DNA of 64,000 nt from Paenibacillus albicereus (GCF_012676905.1 NZ_CP051428.1:2008001-2072000), one strand, 5' to 3'; shown: positions 52,402 to 60,830, counted from the first letter of the stretch. Notes: a model not told the origin generated them from the letters alone. A program made the numbers and translations.

Positions 52402-52587
52402 ATGAACGAATTGTTAAGAGAGCTGGAAGAGGAGCGGCGAAAGCTGAATTCGCTTGGTGAACAGTTAATAAAGCAATCCATTTCTTTATCCGGCCATCAA
52501 GCATTTCAAGAGCAAAGTCAGAAGGTCGATCAGCTAGTAGCCTGCTATCATCACATGAAAGCCAAGCAGAAGCAGCGGGTAAGGTAA
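52402..52587 (+). CDS. Spo0E-like aspartyl-phosphate phosphatase
   Basis: 61 residues forming two helices. The second carries SQKVDQLVACY, corresponding to the S-Q-x-(L/V)-D-x-L-(I/V)-x-x-Y signature of the Spo0E family, which dephosphorylates Spo0A~P and thus delays sporulation. A GGGAGGATG site lies upstream. It sits in the transfer module, downstream of the divergent XRE gene. An ICE-borne copy could keep the host vegetative during transfer; this is an inference. Confidence 0.8.
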   Translation: MNELLRELEEERRKLNSLGEQLIKQSISLSGHQAFQEQSQKVDQLVACYHHMKAKQKQRVR

Positions 52588-52611
52588 AAGAGTTGTGGGG
52601 GGAAGCAGGTA

Positions 52612-52941
52612 ATGGAAATTCCACCGTGGTTTCGAACAGCTATTCAAGGTCGATTGGACTACGTTTCTGCACGATTCGAGCATCATCCTGATCTCAAGCG
52701 TGTTCGTGCTGAAGAAAAGAAGGCTTTTCAAGTCTTGTTTGTTGGTATGGATATTGGTCGTATGCCTGAATTTGAAGCTTGGGAGGACAGACATCATTTT
52801 AAACAATCGATTATCAATGAGTGGTTATATTTGCAAGGGATGAAGGATGGCTTTCAGCTTGCTGTGGAACTATTGAGCAATCCTGTGCCATTTGATGACG
52901 ACACACTGTTCAAACCTGAAAGCAACGAGCCTGAGGCGTAG
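52612..52941 (+). CDS. Hypothetical ICE protein, 109 residues
   Basis: A helical acidic protein (MEIPPWFRTAIQGRLDYVSARFE ... FDDDTLFKPESNEPEA) with no signal or membrane segment. A GGGGGGAAG site precedes it. It lies between the Spo0E-like and PrgI genes, in the same direction. Not recognised; lower GC than neighbours. Confidence 0.65.
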   Translation: MEIPPWFRTAIQGRLDYVSARFEHHPDLKRVRAEEKKAFQVLFVGMDIGRMPEFEAWEDRHHFKQSIINEWLYLQGMKDGFQLAVELLSNPVPFDDDTLFKPESNEPEA

Positions 52942-52965
52942 ACTGCTCATCCGGGAGGGATAAAA

Positions 52966-53331
52966 GTGGAAGTGAAAATCAACCGGGAAATCCGGGATTA
53001 TACGGAAAGCTTGTTCTTCGGACTGTCCTTGCGGCAGTTCTTTTTTTCTGTTCTGGCGGTCGCAGCGGCAATTGGACTGTATTTCGGGCTGCGCAGTCAT
53101 TTCGGACTGGAAACGCTCAGTTGGATGTGCATATTGGGGGCAGCTCCCTGCGCCGCGCTCGGATTTATCTGCTATCACGGTATGACGGCGGAGCAACTAT
53201 TGTGGGCGTATGTGAAGTCGGAGTTTCTGATGCCAAGACGGCTTGTCTTCCGCTCGACCAACATATACTACGAAGCGCTGAAAGGAAGCCTGCACAAGTG
53301 TGAGCAAGAAAGGATGAAGCGCAATGATTAA
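52966..53331 (+). CDS. prgI: PrgI/VirB3-like membrane protein
   Basis: 121 residues from GTG 52966 after GGGAGGGA. Two adjacent hydrophobic segments (about 25-45 and 50-72) follow a short N-terminal stretch with INREIRDYTESLFFGLSLRQFFF, the PrgI hallmark. It pairs with VirB4 in Gram-positive transfer channels. Its 3' end overlaps the virB4 start by 8 bases. Confidence 0.88.
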   Translation: MEVKINREIRDYTESLFFGLSLRQFFFSVLAVAAAIGLYFGLRSHFGLETLSWMCILGAAPCAALGFICYHGMTAEQLLWAYVKSEFLMPRRLVFRSTNIYYEALKGSLHKCEQERMKRND

Positions 53332-55654
53332 GACGCTCAGGCGCACCATGAAGCAGGACAAGGAACGGTCTGTTATTCCCAAAAGCGTACAACAAGCGAT
53401 CCCGATCCGCGCCATCTGGCCGGACGGGATTTTTGCTGTCGGCAACAAATTCTCGAAGTCGTTCCGTTTCGCGGACATCAACTACGCTGTCGCATCGAGA
53501 GAGGACAAGGAGACGATGTTCCTTTCCTACTCCGAATTGCTTAATTCTTTTGACAGCGGCGCGACGACGAAGATTACGATTCACAATCGGCGGCTGAATC
53601 AGGCAGATGTGGAACGTTCCATTCTTATTCCGCTCCAGCACGACGGGCTGGATGTGTATCGGCAGGAGTACAACGACATGTTGCTTGGCAAAGCGACGGA
53701 TGGCAACACCAATGGGACGATTCAAGAGAAATACATCACCATCTCCGTGGTTAAAAAGAACGTGGATGAAGCTCGCCATTACTTCGCGCGGGTCGGCACG
53801 GAGTTGACGGCGCATTTCTCTCGTCTCGGCTCGAAATGTACCGAGCTTGATGCGACTGACCGCCTGCGCATTCTGCATGACTTCTTCCGGATTGGCGAGG
53901 AAGCCGATTTTCGCTTCGACATGCAGGAGATGATGCGCAAGGGACACGATTTCAAAGATTACATTTGCCCGGACACCTTCGAGTTTGCCAAAGATCATTT
54001 TCGGATGGGCGAATACTACGGTCGGGTCATCTTTCTGCGTGATTACGCCAGCTACATCAAGGACAGCATGGTAGCCGAACTGTGCGACTTGAACCGCAAC
54101 TTGCTGCTGTCGCTCGATGTGATCCCGATTCCGACCGACGAAGCTGTCCGTGAAGTGGAGAATCGACTGCTCGGCGTGGAAACGAACATTACGAATTGGC
54201 AGCGACGGCAAAATCGCAACAACAACTTTTCTGCTGTCATCCCTTACGACATGGAGCAGCAGCGCAAAGAGAGCAAGGAATTTCTTAGCGACCTGACCAC
54301 ACGCGACCAGCGGATGATGTTTGGACTACTTACGATGGTGCATGTCGCGGACAGCAAAGAACAACTCGATAGCGATACGGAGACATTGCTCACTACGGCC
54401 CGCAAGCATTTGTGCCAGTTTTCCACGCTCTCCTATCAGCAAATGGACGGTTTGAACACGGTGCTGCCGTATGGGCTGCGAAAGGTTCATGCTTTGCGGA
54501 CGCTCACGACTGAAAGTACGGCTGTCTTTATCCCGTTTCGAGCGCAGGAGATCATGCATCCAGACGGCATTTATTACGGCCAAAACGTCATCAGCAAAAA
54601 TATGATCGTCGCCAATCGAAAGCAACTGCTTAATGGAAACAGTTTTATCCTTGGCGTATCCGGTTCCGGTAAAAGCTTCGCCGCGAAACGGGAAATCGTC
54701 AACCAGATATTGGCGAGCGATGACGACATTATTCTGATTGACCCGGAGCGGGAGTATTCCGCTCTGGTAAATGCGCTGGGTGGCGAGACGATTCATATAT
54801 CTGCTACTTCGTCGAACCATATCAATGCAATGGATATGAACCGGGATTATGGCGACGGAGCCAATCCGATCATTCTTAAATCGGAATTCGTCCAGTCGTT
54901 GTGCGAGCAGTTGATCGGAGGACATCAACTTGGAGCCAAGGAGAAGTCGCTCATCGATCGCTGTACCGCCGCTGTGTACCGCAAGTATTTGCGGAGCAAC
55001 TATAAGGGACAGCCGCCGACATTGCAGGATTTTCGCGCGGAGCTGCTCAAGCAAGCAGAACCGGAGGCGCAGGACATCGCGCTGGCCATTGAATTATTTA
55101 CTTCCGGTAGTCTGAATACGTTCGCCCAATCGACCAACGTCAACGTCCACAATCGGCTGATTTGCTACGATATTCTCGACTTGGGCAAGCAGCTTCTTCC
55201 CATCGGCATGCTGGTCGTACTCGACAACATCTTGAATCGGATTACGCAAAATCGCGCCAGAGGCAAGAATACGTTTATCTTTATTGATGAAATCTACCTT
55301 CTGTTCCAGCACGAATATAGCGCCAACTTTCTTTTCACGCTCTGGAAGCGTGTCCGAAAGTATGGCGCTTTTTGCACAGGGATTACGCAAAATGTGGACG
55401 ATCTGCTGCAAAGCCATACAGCCCGCACCATGCTCGCAAACAGTGAATTCATCGTCATGCTGAATCAGGCAAGCACCGACCGGATGGAGCTTGCCGAGTT
55501 GCTCAACATTTCGGATCTGCAACTGTCTTACATTACGAATGTTGACGCCGGGAATGGTCTGATGAAGGTCGGCAGCTCCCTCGTACCGTTTACCGACAAG
55601 TTCCCGCGGCACACGAAACTGTATGGCCTAATGACAACGAAGCCCGGAGAGTAA
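53324..55654 (+). CDS. virB4: VirB4/TraE-type conjugation ATPase
   Basis: 776 residues, the energy-providing ATPase of the transfer channel. The N-terminal VirB4 domain includes VPKSVQQAIPIR-like and YADI-type segments; the C-terminal AAA+ domain has Walker A GVSGSGKSFAAK at about 443 and Walker B TFIFIDEIYLLF at about 652, with a later TGITQNVDDLL sensor region. Length and motifs are complete. It is the last recognisable transfer gene in the window; the peptidoglycan hydrolase expected next in Tn1549-like elements is not here. Confidence 0.95.
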   Translation: MIKTLRRTMKQDKERSVIPKSVQQAIPIRAIWPDGIFAVGNKFSKSFRFADINYAVASREDKETMFLSYSELLNSFDSGATTKITIHNRRLNQADVERSILIPLQHDGLDVYRQEYNDMLLGKATDGNTNGTIQEKYITISVVKKNVDEARHYFARVGTELTAHFSRLGSKCTELDATDRLRILHDFFRIGEEADFRFDMQEMMRKGHDFKDYICPDTFEFAKDHFRMGEYYGRVIFLRDYASYIKDSMVAELCDLNRNLLLSLDVIPIPTDEAVREVENRLLGVETNITNWQRRQNRNNNFSAVIPYDMEQQRKESKEFLSDLTTRDQRMMFGLLTMVHVADSKEQLDSDTETLLTTARKHLCQFSTLSYQQMDGLNTVLPYGLRKVHALRTLTTESTAVFIPFRAQEIMHPDGIYYGQNVISKNMIVANRKQLLNGNSFILGVSGSGKSFAAKREIVNQILASDDDIILIDPEREYSALVNALGGETIHISATSSNHINAMDMNRDYGDGANPIILKSEFVQSLCEQLIGGHQLGAKEKSLIDRCTAAVYRKYLRSNYKGQPPTLQDFRAELLKQAEPEAQDIALAIELFTSGSLNTFAQSTNVNVHNRLICYDILDLGKQLLPIGMLVVLDNILNRITQNRARGKNTFIFIDEIYLLFQHEYSANFLFTLWKRVRKYGAFCTGITQNVDDLLQSHTARTMLANSEFIVMLNQASTDRMELAELLNISDLQLSYITNVDAGNGLMKVGSSLVPFTDKFPRHTKLYGLMTTKPGE

Positions 55655-55671
55655 TGGATAAACAGCAGTAG

Positions 55672-55699
55672 GCGGCTGATCGCAAACAGGATCAGCCGC
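55672..55699 (+). terminator. Stem-loop after virB4
   Basis: GCGGCTGATC and GATCAGCCGC form a perfect 10-bp stem with an 8-base loop, 17 bases after the virB4 stop. Only TT follows, so it is a weak intrinsic terminator or an end-protecting hairpin for the transfer operon message. Confidence 0.6.
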
Positions 55700-55901
55700 T
55701 TAAGCACTAATATACATCTCTCATGGACTCTTCACCAGTAAATCTTGGCTGTTAGGAAACTTACAATGTTCTGCCGAGCATTCGCATTCCATAGTTTCTG
55801 TCACTTCTTTACAAAACATTAATGGGTAGTTTATCCAATTCATCATTTCAAATTGCATGCTTTTTGATACATATTTTTTTGCTCTGTTTATACGTATCAA
55901 A
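55700..55901. other. AT-rich junction between transfer module and cargo
   Basis: No gene. Base composition falls sharply here. The inverted repeat TTTGATAC ... GTATCAAA (55863-55870 and 55894-55901) lies directly before the recombinase coding start and could be an operator or recombination (res-type) half-sites. A likely module boundary. Confidence 0.5.
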
Positions 55902-56561
55902 ATGTATCGGGTATCGGCAAAAGACCAAAATCCGGAACGGCAGCTCGTCAAGTTCCGGGAGCTGGGCGTTGATGAAAGATACATATTTGTTGACAAGCAG
56001 AGCGGCAAGGATTTTGAGCGGCCGCGCTATCAGGCAATGCGTCTGATGATTAGAGAGGGCGACCTGGTTTACCTGGATGCGCTGGATCGGCTGGGCCGAG
56101 ATTACGACGGCATAATTGCCGAATGGAAAGCCATTACACGAGAGATCGGCGCAGACATCGTATGTCTGGATAACGAAACGCTGTTCGATTCCAAAAAGTT
56201 CAAACAAATGGGTGATTTCGGCAAAGTCATGGAGGACCAGTTTTTAAGCCTGCTGGCATATGTGGCCGAGCAGGAACGGAAAAAGAATCGGCAGCGGCAG
56301 GCGGAAGGGATCGAAGTTGCCCGAGCGGATGGCGTAACGTTCGGGAGGCCAAGGCAGGAAATTGACGATAAGTTTATCCGGACATACCGGGAATGGAGAG
56401 CAGGGCAAATCACGGCAACCGAGGCTATGCGAAGAATTGGTATGAAAAAACCGACGTTTTACCGGCGGGTGAGGGAGTATGAGGGAGCAAATGGACAGAA
56501 CAAGCAATCGCCCGTTGCTTCAAAGGACGATGCAGAGAATGGGAATCAGGGGATGGCTTGA
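55902..56561 (+). CDS. Serine recombinase (resolvase/invertase family)
   Basis: About 219 residues. The catalytic region has YRVSAKDQN with the nucleophilic Ser, LDALDRLGRD in the fold core and a GRP-type linker (FGRPRQE), then a C-terminal helix-turn-helix (TATEAMRRIGMKKPTFYRRVREY). Family members start MxxGYxRVS; here the Gly-Tyr pair is missing before YRVS and no ribosome site is clear for ATG 55902 or 55857, so the 5' end may be altered. It may belong to a Tn3-like or other cargo transposon; no transposase of that type is seen. Confidence 0.75.
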   Translation: MYRVSAKDQNPERQLVKFRELGVDERYIFVDKQSGKDFERPRYQAMRLMIREGDLVYLDALDRLGRDYDGIIAEWKAITREIGADIVCLDNETLFDSKKFKQMGDFGKVMEDQFLSLLAYVAEQERKKNRQRQAEGIEVARADGVTFGRPRQEIDDKFIRTYREWRAGQITATEAMRRIGMKKPTFYRRVREYEGANGQNKQSPVASKDDAENGNQGMA

Positions 56562-56571
56562 AGCCATCCCC
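56549..56571. terminator. Shared hairpin at convergent stops
   Basis: GGGGATGG, loop CTTGAAG and CCATCCCC lie across the recombinase stop codon (56559-56561) and just before the copper oxidase stop (56578). It has no strong T-run. Confidence 0.5.
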
Positions 56572-56577
56572 TGGTCA

Positions 56578-58254
56578 TTATTCCGGTTTATTCCCTGCAT
56601 TCGGGTCTGCAACAAAATTTGTCTTATAGTCTGTATATTTCAGCTCCGTTACCATGCCGGCAGAAGCATGATGCAGATCATGACAATGGAACATCCAGTT
56701 CCCTTCATTATTTGCTTCGAATGCGACAACGTATTCTTCGCCCGGCTTCAAATTCAACGTATCCTTTATGATTGGAGATCCTTCAAGCGGTTTCCCGTTC
56801 TTGCTTAGCACTTGAAAGAAGTGACCGTGCAAGTGCATCGGATGGTCGTCAGTTTTCGAGTTATTGACAAGGCGAACCTTGACGGTATCTCCTTTTTTGA
56901 CGTTTATCGGTTCGGTTTCCGGAAACGTTTTTCTGTTTATGGTGTAGACCATTTCGCCGTTTTTCATTTCGGTGTTCAAATTCATCGTGTATTCCAAATT
57001 ATACTTCTGATCTAACTTAAAGTTGGCTTTGCCCACTTGGCCGTAACGGCTCATATCGACAGCCGTCAGCTTCTCTGCTTCATTCGCTTTGTCGGAACCG
57101 GCGGGAGCTCCTTCATAAGCAATCGTGGCTTTCATCCCTTTAACAGCAGCTTTGTCGCCGTGGTCCTCGATCAACCATTGGCCCGGATTGCTGGCGACAA
57201 ATTCAATATCGTAACGCTCTCCTGGAGCAATACTTACGACATTATCATTCAGGATACCTGGATTGTTTATAGGTTGTCCGTCGGTAGCAATAACTTTGAA
57301 TTCATGTCCGTGCAAATGAATTTGATGAGACAGAAAGCCCGCATTAATCAAACGGATTCGAACTTTATCTCCTTCCTTAACAGGGAGCTGATCTACCAGC
57401 GAACCGGATTTTCCATTTATGGTATACAGATCGTACATGCTCATATCGTGTCCCATATTCATGGAACTATTATCGGTATTGGTCGACGCTTTGTTTTCGT
57501 TCCCCATATTCATCGTACTGTGATCCATGCCCGACAAATTGCCAGACATGTTCATGCTGGATTTATTGTCTTTGCCATCCGAACTGCCCATATTCATTTT
57601 GCTATGATCCATTTCCGACATGTTGCCTCCGGACATATTCATGCCGGACATTTCTCCGGAGCTCATCCATTCATCGAGGACAAGTGTATAATCACGGTCA
57701 ACGTCGGTACCTTCTTTCGGTTCAACGATGAATGCCCCATATAATCCGCGATCCAATTGATTCACACTATCCTGATGGGAGTGGTACCAATAGGTGCCAG
57801 GGACATCTGCTTTAAACTCGTACGTAAACGACTGACCTGGTTGAACGGCATTTTGCGTTACGCCCGGAATGCCGTCCATAGCGTTGGGTACAGGAACGCC
57901 GTGCCAGTGAATGGTGACTGGCTCGGGCAACTGATTTTTCAGATTGACTTTTATCGTATCTCCTTGCTTAACCCGAATTTGTGGACCAGGAACGGAATTG
58001 TTGAATGTCCAAACCGGCAACGTTTTTCCAGGAGCAATTTCCTGATTGCTTTGGGAGGCAGTCAAATTAAATTCTTTTCCTGTTAATACAACGGACTTTT
58101 CTGTTTGAGTATTTGTCGTCTTCGCAGTCTCCTTTGTTCCCTCCATATTCATTTTCGAGTGATCCATTCCGCTCATCGAACCGGAACAACCAGCCAATAC
58201 AACAGATAAAGCTCCGACTGCAATTATACTTTTGAGCTTCCAGCTAAGCTTCAT
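56578..58254 (-). CDS. Multicopper oxidase lipoprotein (copper tolerance)
   Basis: 558 residues. Lipobox LAGC (C23) attaches it outside the membrane. Copper ligands are complete: HWHG (116-119), HSH (158-160), HPMHLHGH (from 471) and HCHDLHHASAGM (from 523), the last with the Met of the type 1 site. It would oxidise Cu(I) to the less toxic Cu(II), as CueO/CopA oxidases do. An insert between about 205 and 275 repeats Met/His units (MDHSKMNMG, MDHSTMNMG, SSMNMGHDMSM), a copper-binding region that also appears at residues 30-38. Start RBS AAGGAATGAATATG. Confidence 0.93.
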   Translation of the reverse strand: MKLSWKLKSIIAVGALSVVLAGCSGSMSGMDHSKMNMEGTKETAKTTNTQTEKSVVLTGKEFNLTASQSNQEIAPGKTLPVWTFNNSVPGPQIRVKQGDTIKVNLKNQLPEPVTIHWHGVPVPNAMDGIPGVTQNAVQPGQSFTYEFKADVPGTYWYHSHQDSVNQLDRGLYGAFIVEPKEGTDVDRDYTLVLDEWMSSGEMSGMNMSGGNMSEMDHSKMNMGSSDGKDNKSSMNMSGNLSGMDHSTMNMGNENKASTNTDNSSMNMGHDMSMYDLYTINGKSGSLVDQLPVKEGDKVRIRLINAGFLSHQIHLHGHEFKVIATDGQPINNPGILNDNVVSIAPGERYDIEFVASNPGQWLIEDHGDKAAVKGMKATIAYEGAPAGSDKANEAEKLTAVDMSRYGQVGKANFKLDQKYNLEYTMNLNTEMKNGEMVYTINRKTFPETEPINVKKGDTVKVRLVNNSKTDDHPMHLHGHFFQVLSKNGKPLEGSPIIKDTLNLKPGEEYVVAFEANNEGNWMFHCHDLHHASAGMVTELKYTDYKTNFVADPNAGNKPE

Positions 58255-58295
58255 TCATATTCATTCCTTTCTGTATCTGAACTTCCTATAGATCA

Positions 58296-58327
58296 ATCAT
58301 AGCCGAAGCCTATGTAGAACTTTTGAA
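58296..58327 (-). promoter_or_regulatory. MerR-type promoter upstream of the multicopper oxidase gene
   Basis: On the minus strand, TTCAAA (58322-58327) and TATGAT (58296-58301) are 20 bases apart. A dyad CATAG-7-CTATG (58298-58314) lies between. Over-long spacers with a central dyad are the mark of MerR/CueR-activated promoters, but no complete MerR gene is in the window. Confidence 0.4.
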
Positions 58328-58682
58328 GAAGCGAGAAGGAGTTCGCAGAGACAGGTTTATTTCTTTATACTTCAGTACACCGATTTGTGAAGGTAGGCAT
58401 AAGCTGATAAAAAGATACGCGAGGCTTGCTCCTCATTCCATGTGGTCCTTTGAATCAATGGATTTACAAGGAAGGACCTTAAACTTGGGGGAAACGGCAC
58501 TTCTTCAGGATGAAGTTTATCCGTTTACCTGGAATTTGCAAAAAAACGGAATCATGTTATCCACCTTGCATAATCACTGGTTAATGAACAATCCAAATCT
58601 AGTTTATGCGCATTATACTTCTGTTGAAGAGACGCTTTCTTTTGCAAGGAAGGTGGCAGAAGGCTACAAGGTGTTGCAGTAA
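58323..58682 (+). pseudogene. DUF1259 domain remnant
   Basis: The second half (SMWSFESMDLQGRTLNLGETALLQDEVYPFTW... LHNHWLMNNPNLVYAHYTSVEETLSFARKV) is a clear DUF1259 (LppY/LpqO) C-terminal domain, with the HNHW motif. The first 40 residues look unrelated and no ribosome site precedes the ATG at 58323, so the gene has probably lost its 5' half. It adjoins the divergent copper oxidase promoter. Confidence 0.6.
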
Positions 58683-58871
58683 TTTGATAATTAATGTTCG
58701 GAATTAGGAAGATAACGTTTTCCCGGGCGCGTGAAGGAGTAGTCAGTCTTAAAAACATAGTGTTCGGAATTTTGAAGGCCGGCGAAGATATATAATTGCG
58801 AAGAGGCAACTCCTACGTTAGGGGCTGTCTTTTTTCAATTTGCGTGAACAAAAATCGCTTACAAAATCTTC

Positions 58872-58900
58872 TTGACAAATAGGGTAGGGGGCTATACTAT
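58872..58900 (+). promoter_or_regulatory. Promoter with CsoR-like operator for the DHA2 transporter
   Basis: TTGACA at 58872-58877 and TACTAT at 58895-58900, spacer 17. The spacer holds ATAGGGTAGGGGG (58879-58891), the same 13 bases found at the csoR1 promoter. CsoR-type repressors bind such G-tract/TATAC sites. Confidence 0.7.
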
Positions 58901-58911
58901 TTTATCGAAGG

Positions 58912-58929
58912 TGGTCAGTGCACTGACCA
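58912..58929. promoter_or_regulatory. Perfect 18-bp palindrome, TetR-type operator
   Basis: TGGTCAGTGCACTGACCA lies just downstream of the -10 box and 35 bases before the transporter start. A perfect palindrome of this size and position is typical of a TetR-family operator controlling an efflux pump. No tetR-like gene is in the window. Confidence 0.7.
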
Positions 58930-58964
58930 AACCAATTCAAAATTTCAGCAAGGAGGAAATCAAA

Positions 58965-60389
58965 ATGTCAACGCAAGCAAATGTAATTGCAGCGCCGGAT
59001 GCACGAAGATGGAGAGCCTTATTTTTGCTTTGTCTCGCACAATTCATGGTGATTATGGATACATCCATTATCGGGGTGGCGCTTCCGGCTATAAAGGAAG
59101 CGCTCGGCTATTCTCAAGATAACCTGCAGTGGATATTCAACGCATATGTTATATTCCTGGGGGGCCTTATGCTCCTTGGCGGACGCCTATCTGATCTGTT
59201 TGGCCAGCGAAGAATGTTTATGCTGGGCTTTCTCATTCTTTCCATGGCGTCTTTGCTGGCCGGTCTTGCCTGGTCGGAGGCAGCGATGAATACCGGTAGA
59301 GCCCTGCAGGGGCTAGGATCGGCGTTCATTTTGCCAGCCGCGCTGACGATTGTGATGATTTTATTCAGTCATAACCCGAAAGAACTGAATAAGGCGCTCG
59401 GTTTTTGGGGAGCCTCAGCGGCAGCTGGTGGTACGGCGGGAGTGTTTCTTGGCGGTGTCATTACCGAGTGGCTCAGCTGGAACTGGACATTCCTCATCAA
59501 TATCCCGGTAGGGATATTCGCATTGATTTATAGCATGAGGGTTCTTCCAGCCGGAGTTCGTCAGAAGGGGAGCGTTGATGTTATCGGCGCGCTGGCGATC
59601 ACAGCGGCGCTTGTGCTCGCTGTTTATGCTATTGTTACGGCGGAGCAAGTTGGCTGGGGATCCGTTCAGACGATTACCTTGCTTCTTATTGCCGCATTGC
59701 TGTTATTCGTATTCTTTGTGATTCAAAAAGTAAAGAGAGAGCCCCTTATACCGCTTGGCATATTTGCCGCGCCGAACTTACTTGTCGGCAACATTGCTTT
59801 TGGCCTGCTGGCGGGTGCGTGGATTCCGTTATGGTTTTTCTTGAATTTGTATTTGCAGCAAGTATTGCGGTTCTCAGCATTTGCTGGCGGCGTAGCTCTT
59901 GTCCCGATGACGGTTCTAGTCATGGTTGTCATGATCGGATTAACGGGGCGTTTAGTCGGACGATTTGGTTTTAAAAGCATTCTGGTTATCGGGCTTCTTG
60001 TTCTGGCAGGCTCTCTGTTCCTGTTAGCTGGCTATACGCCGATCAACGGGAACTTTGTGGCCAATGTGCTTCCGGCATCTTTGCTGGGCGCACTGGGAAT
60101 GGCGCTTGCCTTCATCCCCGGCACTATTGCTTCGATGTCAGGGGCGAAGCCAGAAGAAACGGGCCTCGCATCAGGGATCGCCAATACAAGCTATCAGATC
60201 GGTTCTGCGATTGGTCTTGCCATCATGTCTGCGGTGGCAGCCTCCTGGACAGGCGGGCAGCTTGAGCAAGGGGCAGAGCAAATTGCCGCACTGAATACCG
60301 GCTTCCATGCGGCGTTTATCGGCGCGGCAATAGCCGCAGTCGCAGGCGCGTTCATTGCGCTACTTTTCTTACGGAAACCGAAGCAATAA
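58965..60389 (+). CDS. DHA2-family (EmrB/QacA-type) MFS transporter
   Basis: 474 residues with about 14 membrane helices. Proton-driven drug or toxicant efflux. Motif A, GGRLSDLFGQRR, follows the second helix; motif C-like glycines (GSAFILPAALTIVM) and the internal repeat are present. Start by the AAGGAGG site at 58950. The gene lies between the copper oxidase and csoR genes and has a CsoR-like operator plus a palindromic operator, so it could be copper-responsive or an independent drug pump carried along. Confidence 0.9.
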   Translation: MSTQANVIAAPDARRWRALFLLCLAQFMVIMDTSIIGVALPAIKEALGYSQDNLQWIFNAYVIFLGGLMLLGGRLSDLFGQRRMFMLGFLILSMASLLAGLAWSEAAMNTGRALQGLGSAFILPAALTIVMILFSHNPKELNKALGFWGASAAAGGTAGVFLGGVITEWLSWNWTFLINIPVGIFALIYSMRVLPAGVRQKGSVDVIGALAITAALVLAVYAIVTAEQVGWGSVQTITLLLIAALLLFVFFVIQKVKREPLIPLGIFAAPNLLVGNIAFGLLAGAWIPLWFFLNLYLQQVLRFSAFAGGVALVPMTVLVMVVMIGLTGRLVGRFGFKSILVIGLLVLAGSLFLLAGYTPINGNFVANVLPASLLGALGMALAFIPGTIASMSGAKPEETGLASGIANTSYQIGSAIGLAIMSAVAASWTGGQLEQGAEQIAALNTGFHAAFIGAAIAAVAGAFIALLFLRKPKQ

Positions 60390-60401
60390 GAATTTGACGA
60401 T

Positions 60402-60432
60402 GACGATTCAGCTTCGGCTGGGTCGTTTTTTG
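60402..60432 (+). terminator. Terminator after the MFS gene
   Basis: ACGATTCAGC, loop TTCG and GCTGGGTCGT (two G-T wobbles) are followed by TTTTTT. Confidence 0.8.
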
Positions 60433-60438
60433 TTTTCT

Positions 60439-60468
60439 TTGTATAGGGTAGGGGGACTATGGTACAAT
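60439..60468 (+). promoter_or_regulatory. csoR1 promoter with CsoR-like operator
   Basis: TTGTAT at 60439-60444 and TACAAT at 60463-60468, spacer 18. ATAGGGTAGGGGG spans 60442-60454 and overlaps the spacer, giving self-repression by CsoR as the likely mode. Confidence 0.7.
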
Positions 60469-60491
60469 AGTGAGAGAAAGGAGTGATTTGG

Positions 60492-60830
60492 ATGGAGCAA
60501 CTTACGCAAGATGATGCCCAGACGCCTACCCACGATTCATGCTGCACGAACGGACGGCAAAGTCACCATTCTGAAAAGACGAAAAACAATTTGATAAGCC
60601 GCCTCAACAGAATCGAAGGTCAGGTTCGGGGGCTTAAAGGTTTGATTGAGAAGGATACTTACTGCGACGATGTGCTAAATCAAATTTCATCGGTCCAGTC
60701 CGCATTGAACGGTGTAGGAAAACTTCTTTTGGAGCACCATATGAAGAGTTGTGTGATCGAACGTATTCAAGATGGAGAGAACGAAGTGATCGACGAGCTC
60801 CTAGTCACCATTAATAAGCTTATGAAATAA
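60492..60830 (+). CDS. csoR: CsoR-type copper-sensing repressor, copy 1
   Basis: 112 residues. The four-helix DUF156 fold contains LISRLNRIEGQVRGLKGLIEKDTYCDDVLNQ and EHHMKSCVIERI. The Cys-His-Cys Cu(I) triad (Cys in TYCDD, His in EHHMK, Cys in KSCV) is complete. Cu(I) binding releases the DNA. ATG 60492 follows AAAGGAG by 8 bases. It shares overall sequence with the second copy, including a Cys-rich N-terminal tail (SCCTN), which could add copper sites. Confidence 0.92.
   Translation: MEQLTQDDAQTPTHDSCCTNGRQSHHSEKTKNNLISRLNRIEGQVRGLKGLIEKDTYCDDVLNQISSVQSALNGVGKLLLEHHMKSCVIERIQDGENEVIDELLVTINKLMK

Noticed and set aside
57037-57744. 235-residue frame opposite the multicopper oxidase gene
   Set aside because: A His/Ile-rich mirror of the Met/His repeats; not a real gene.
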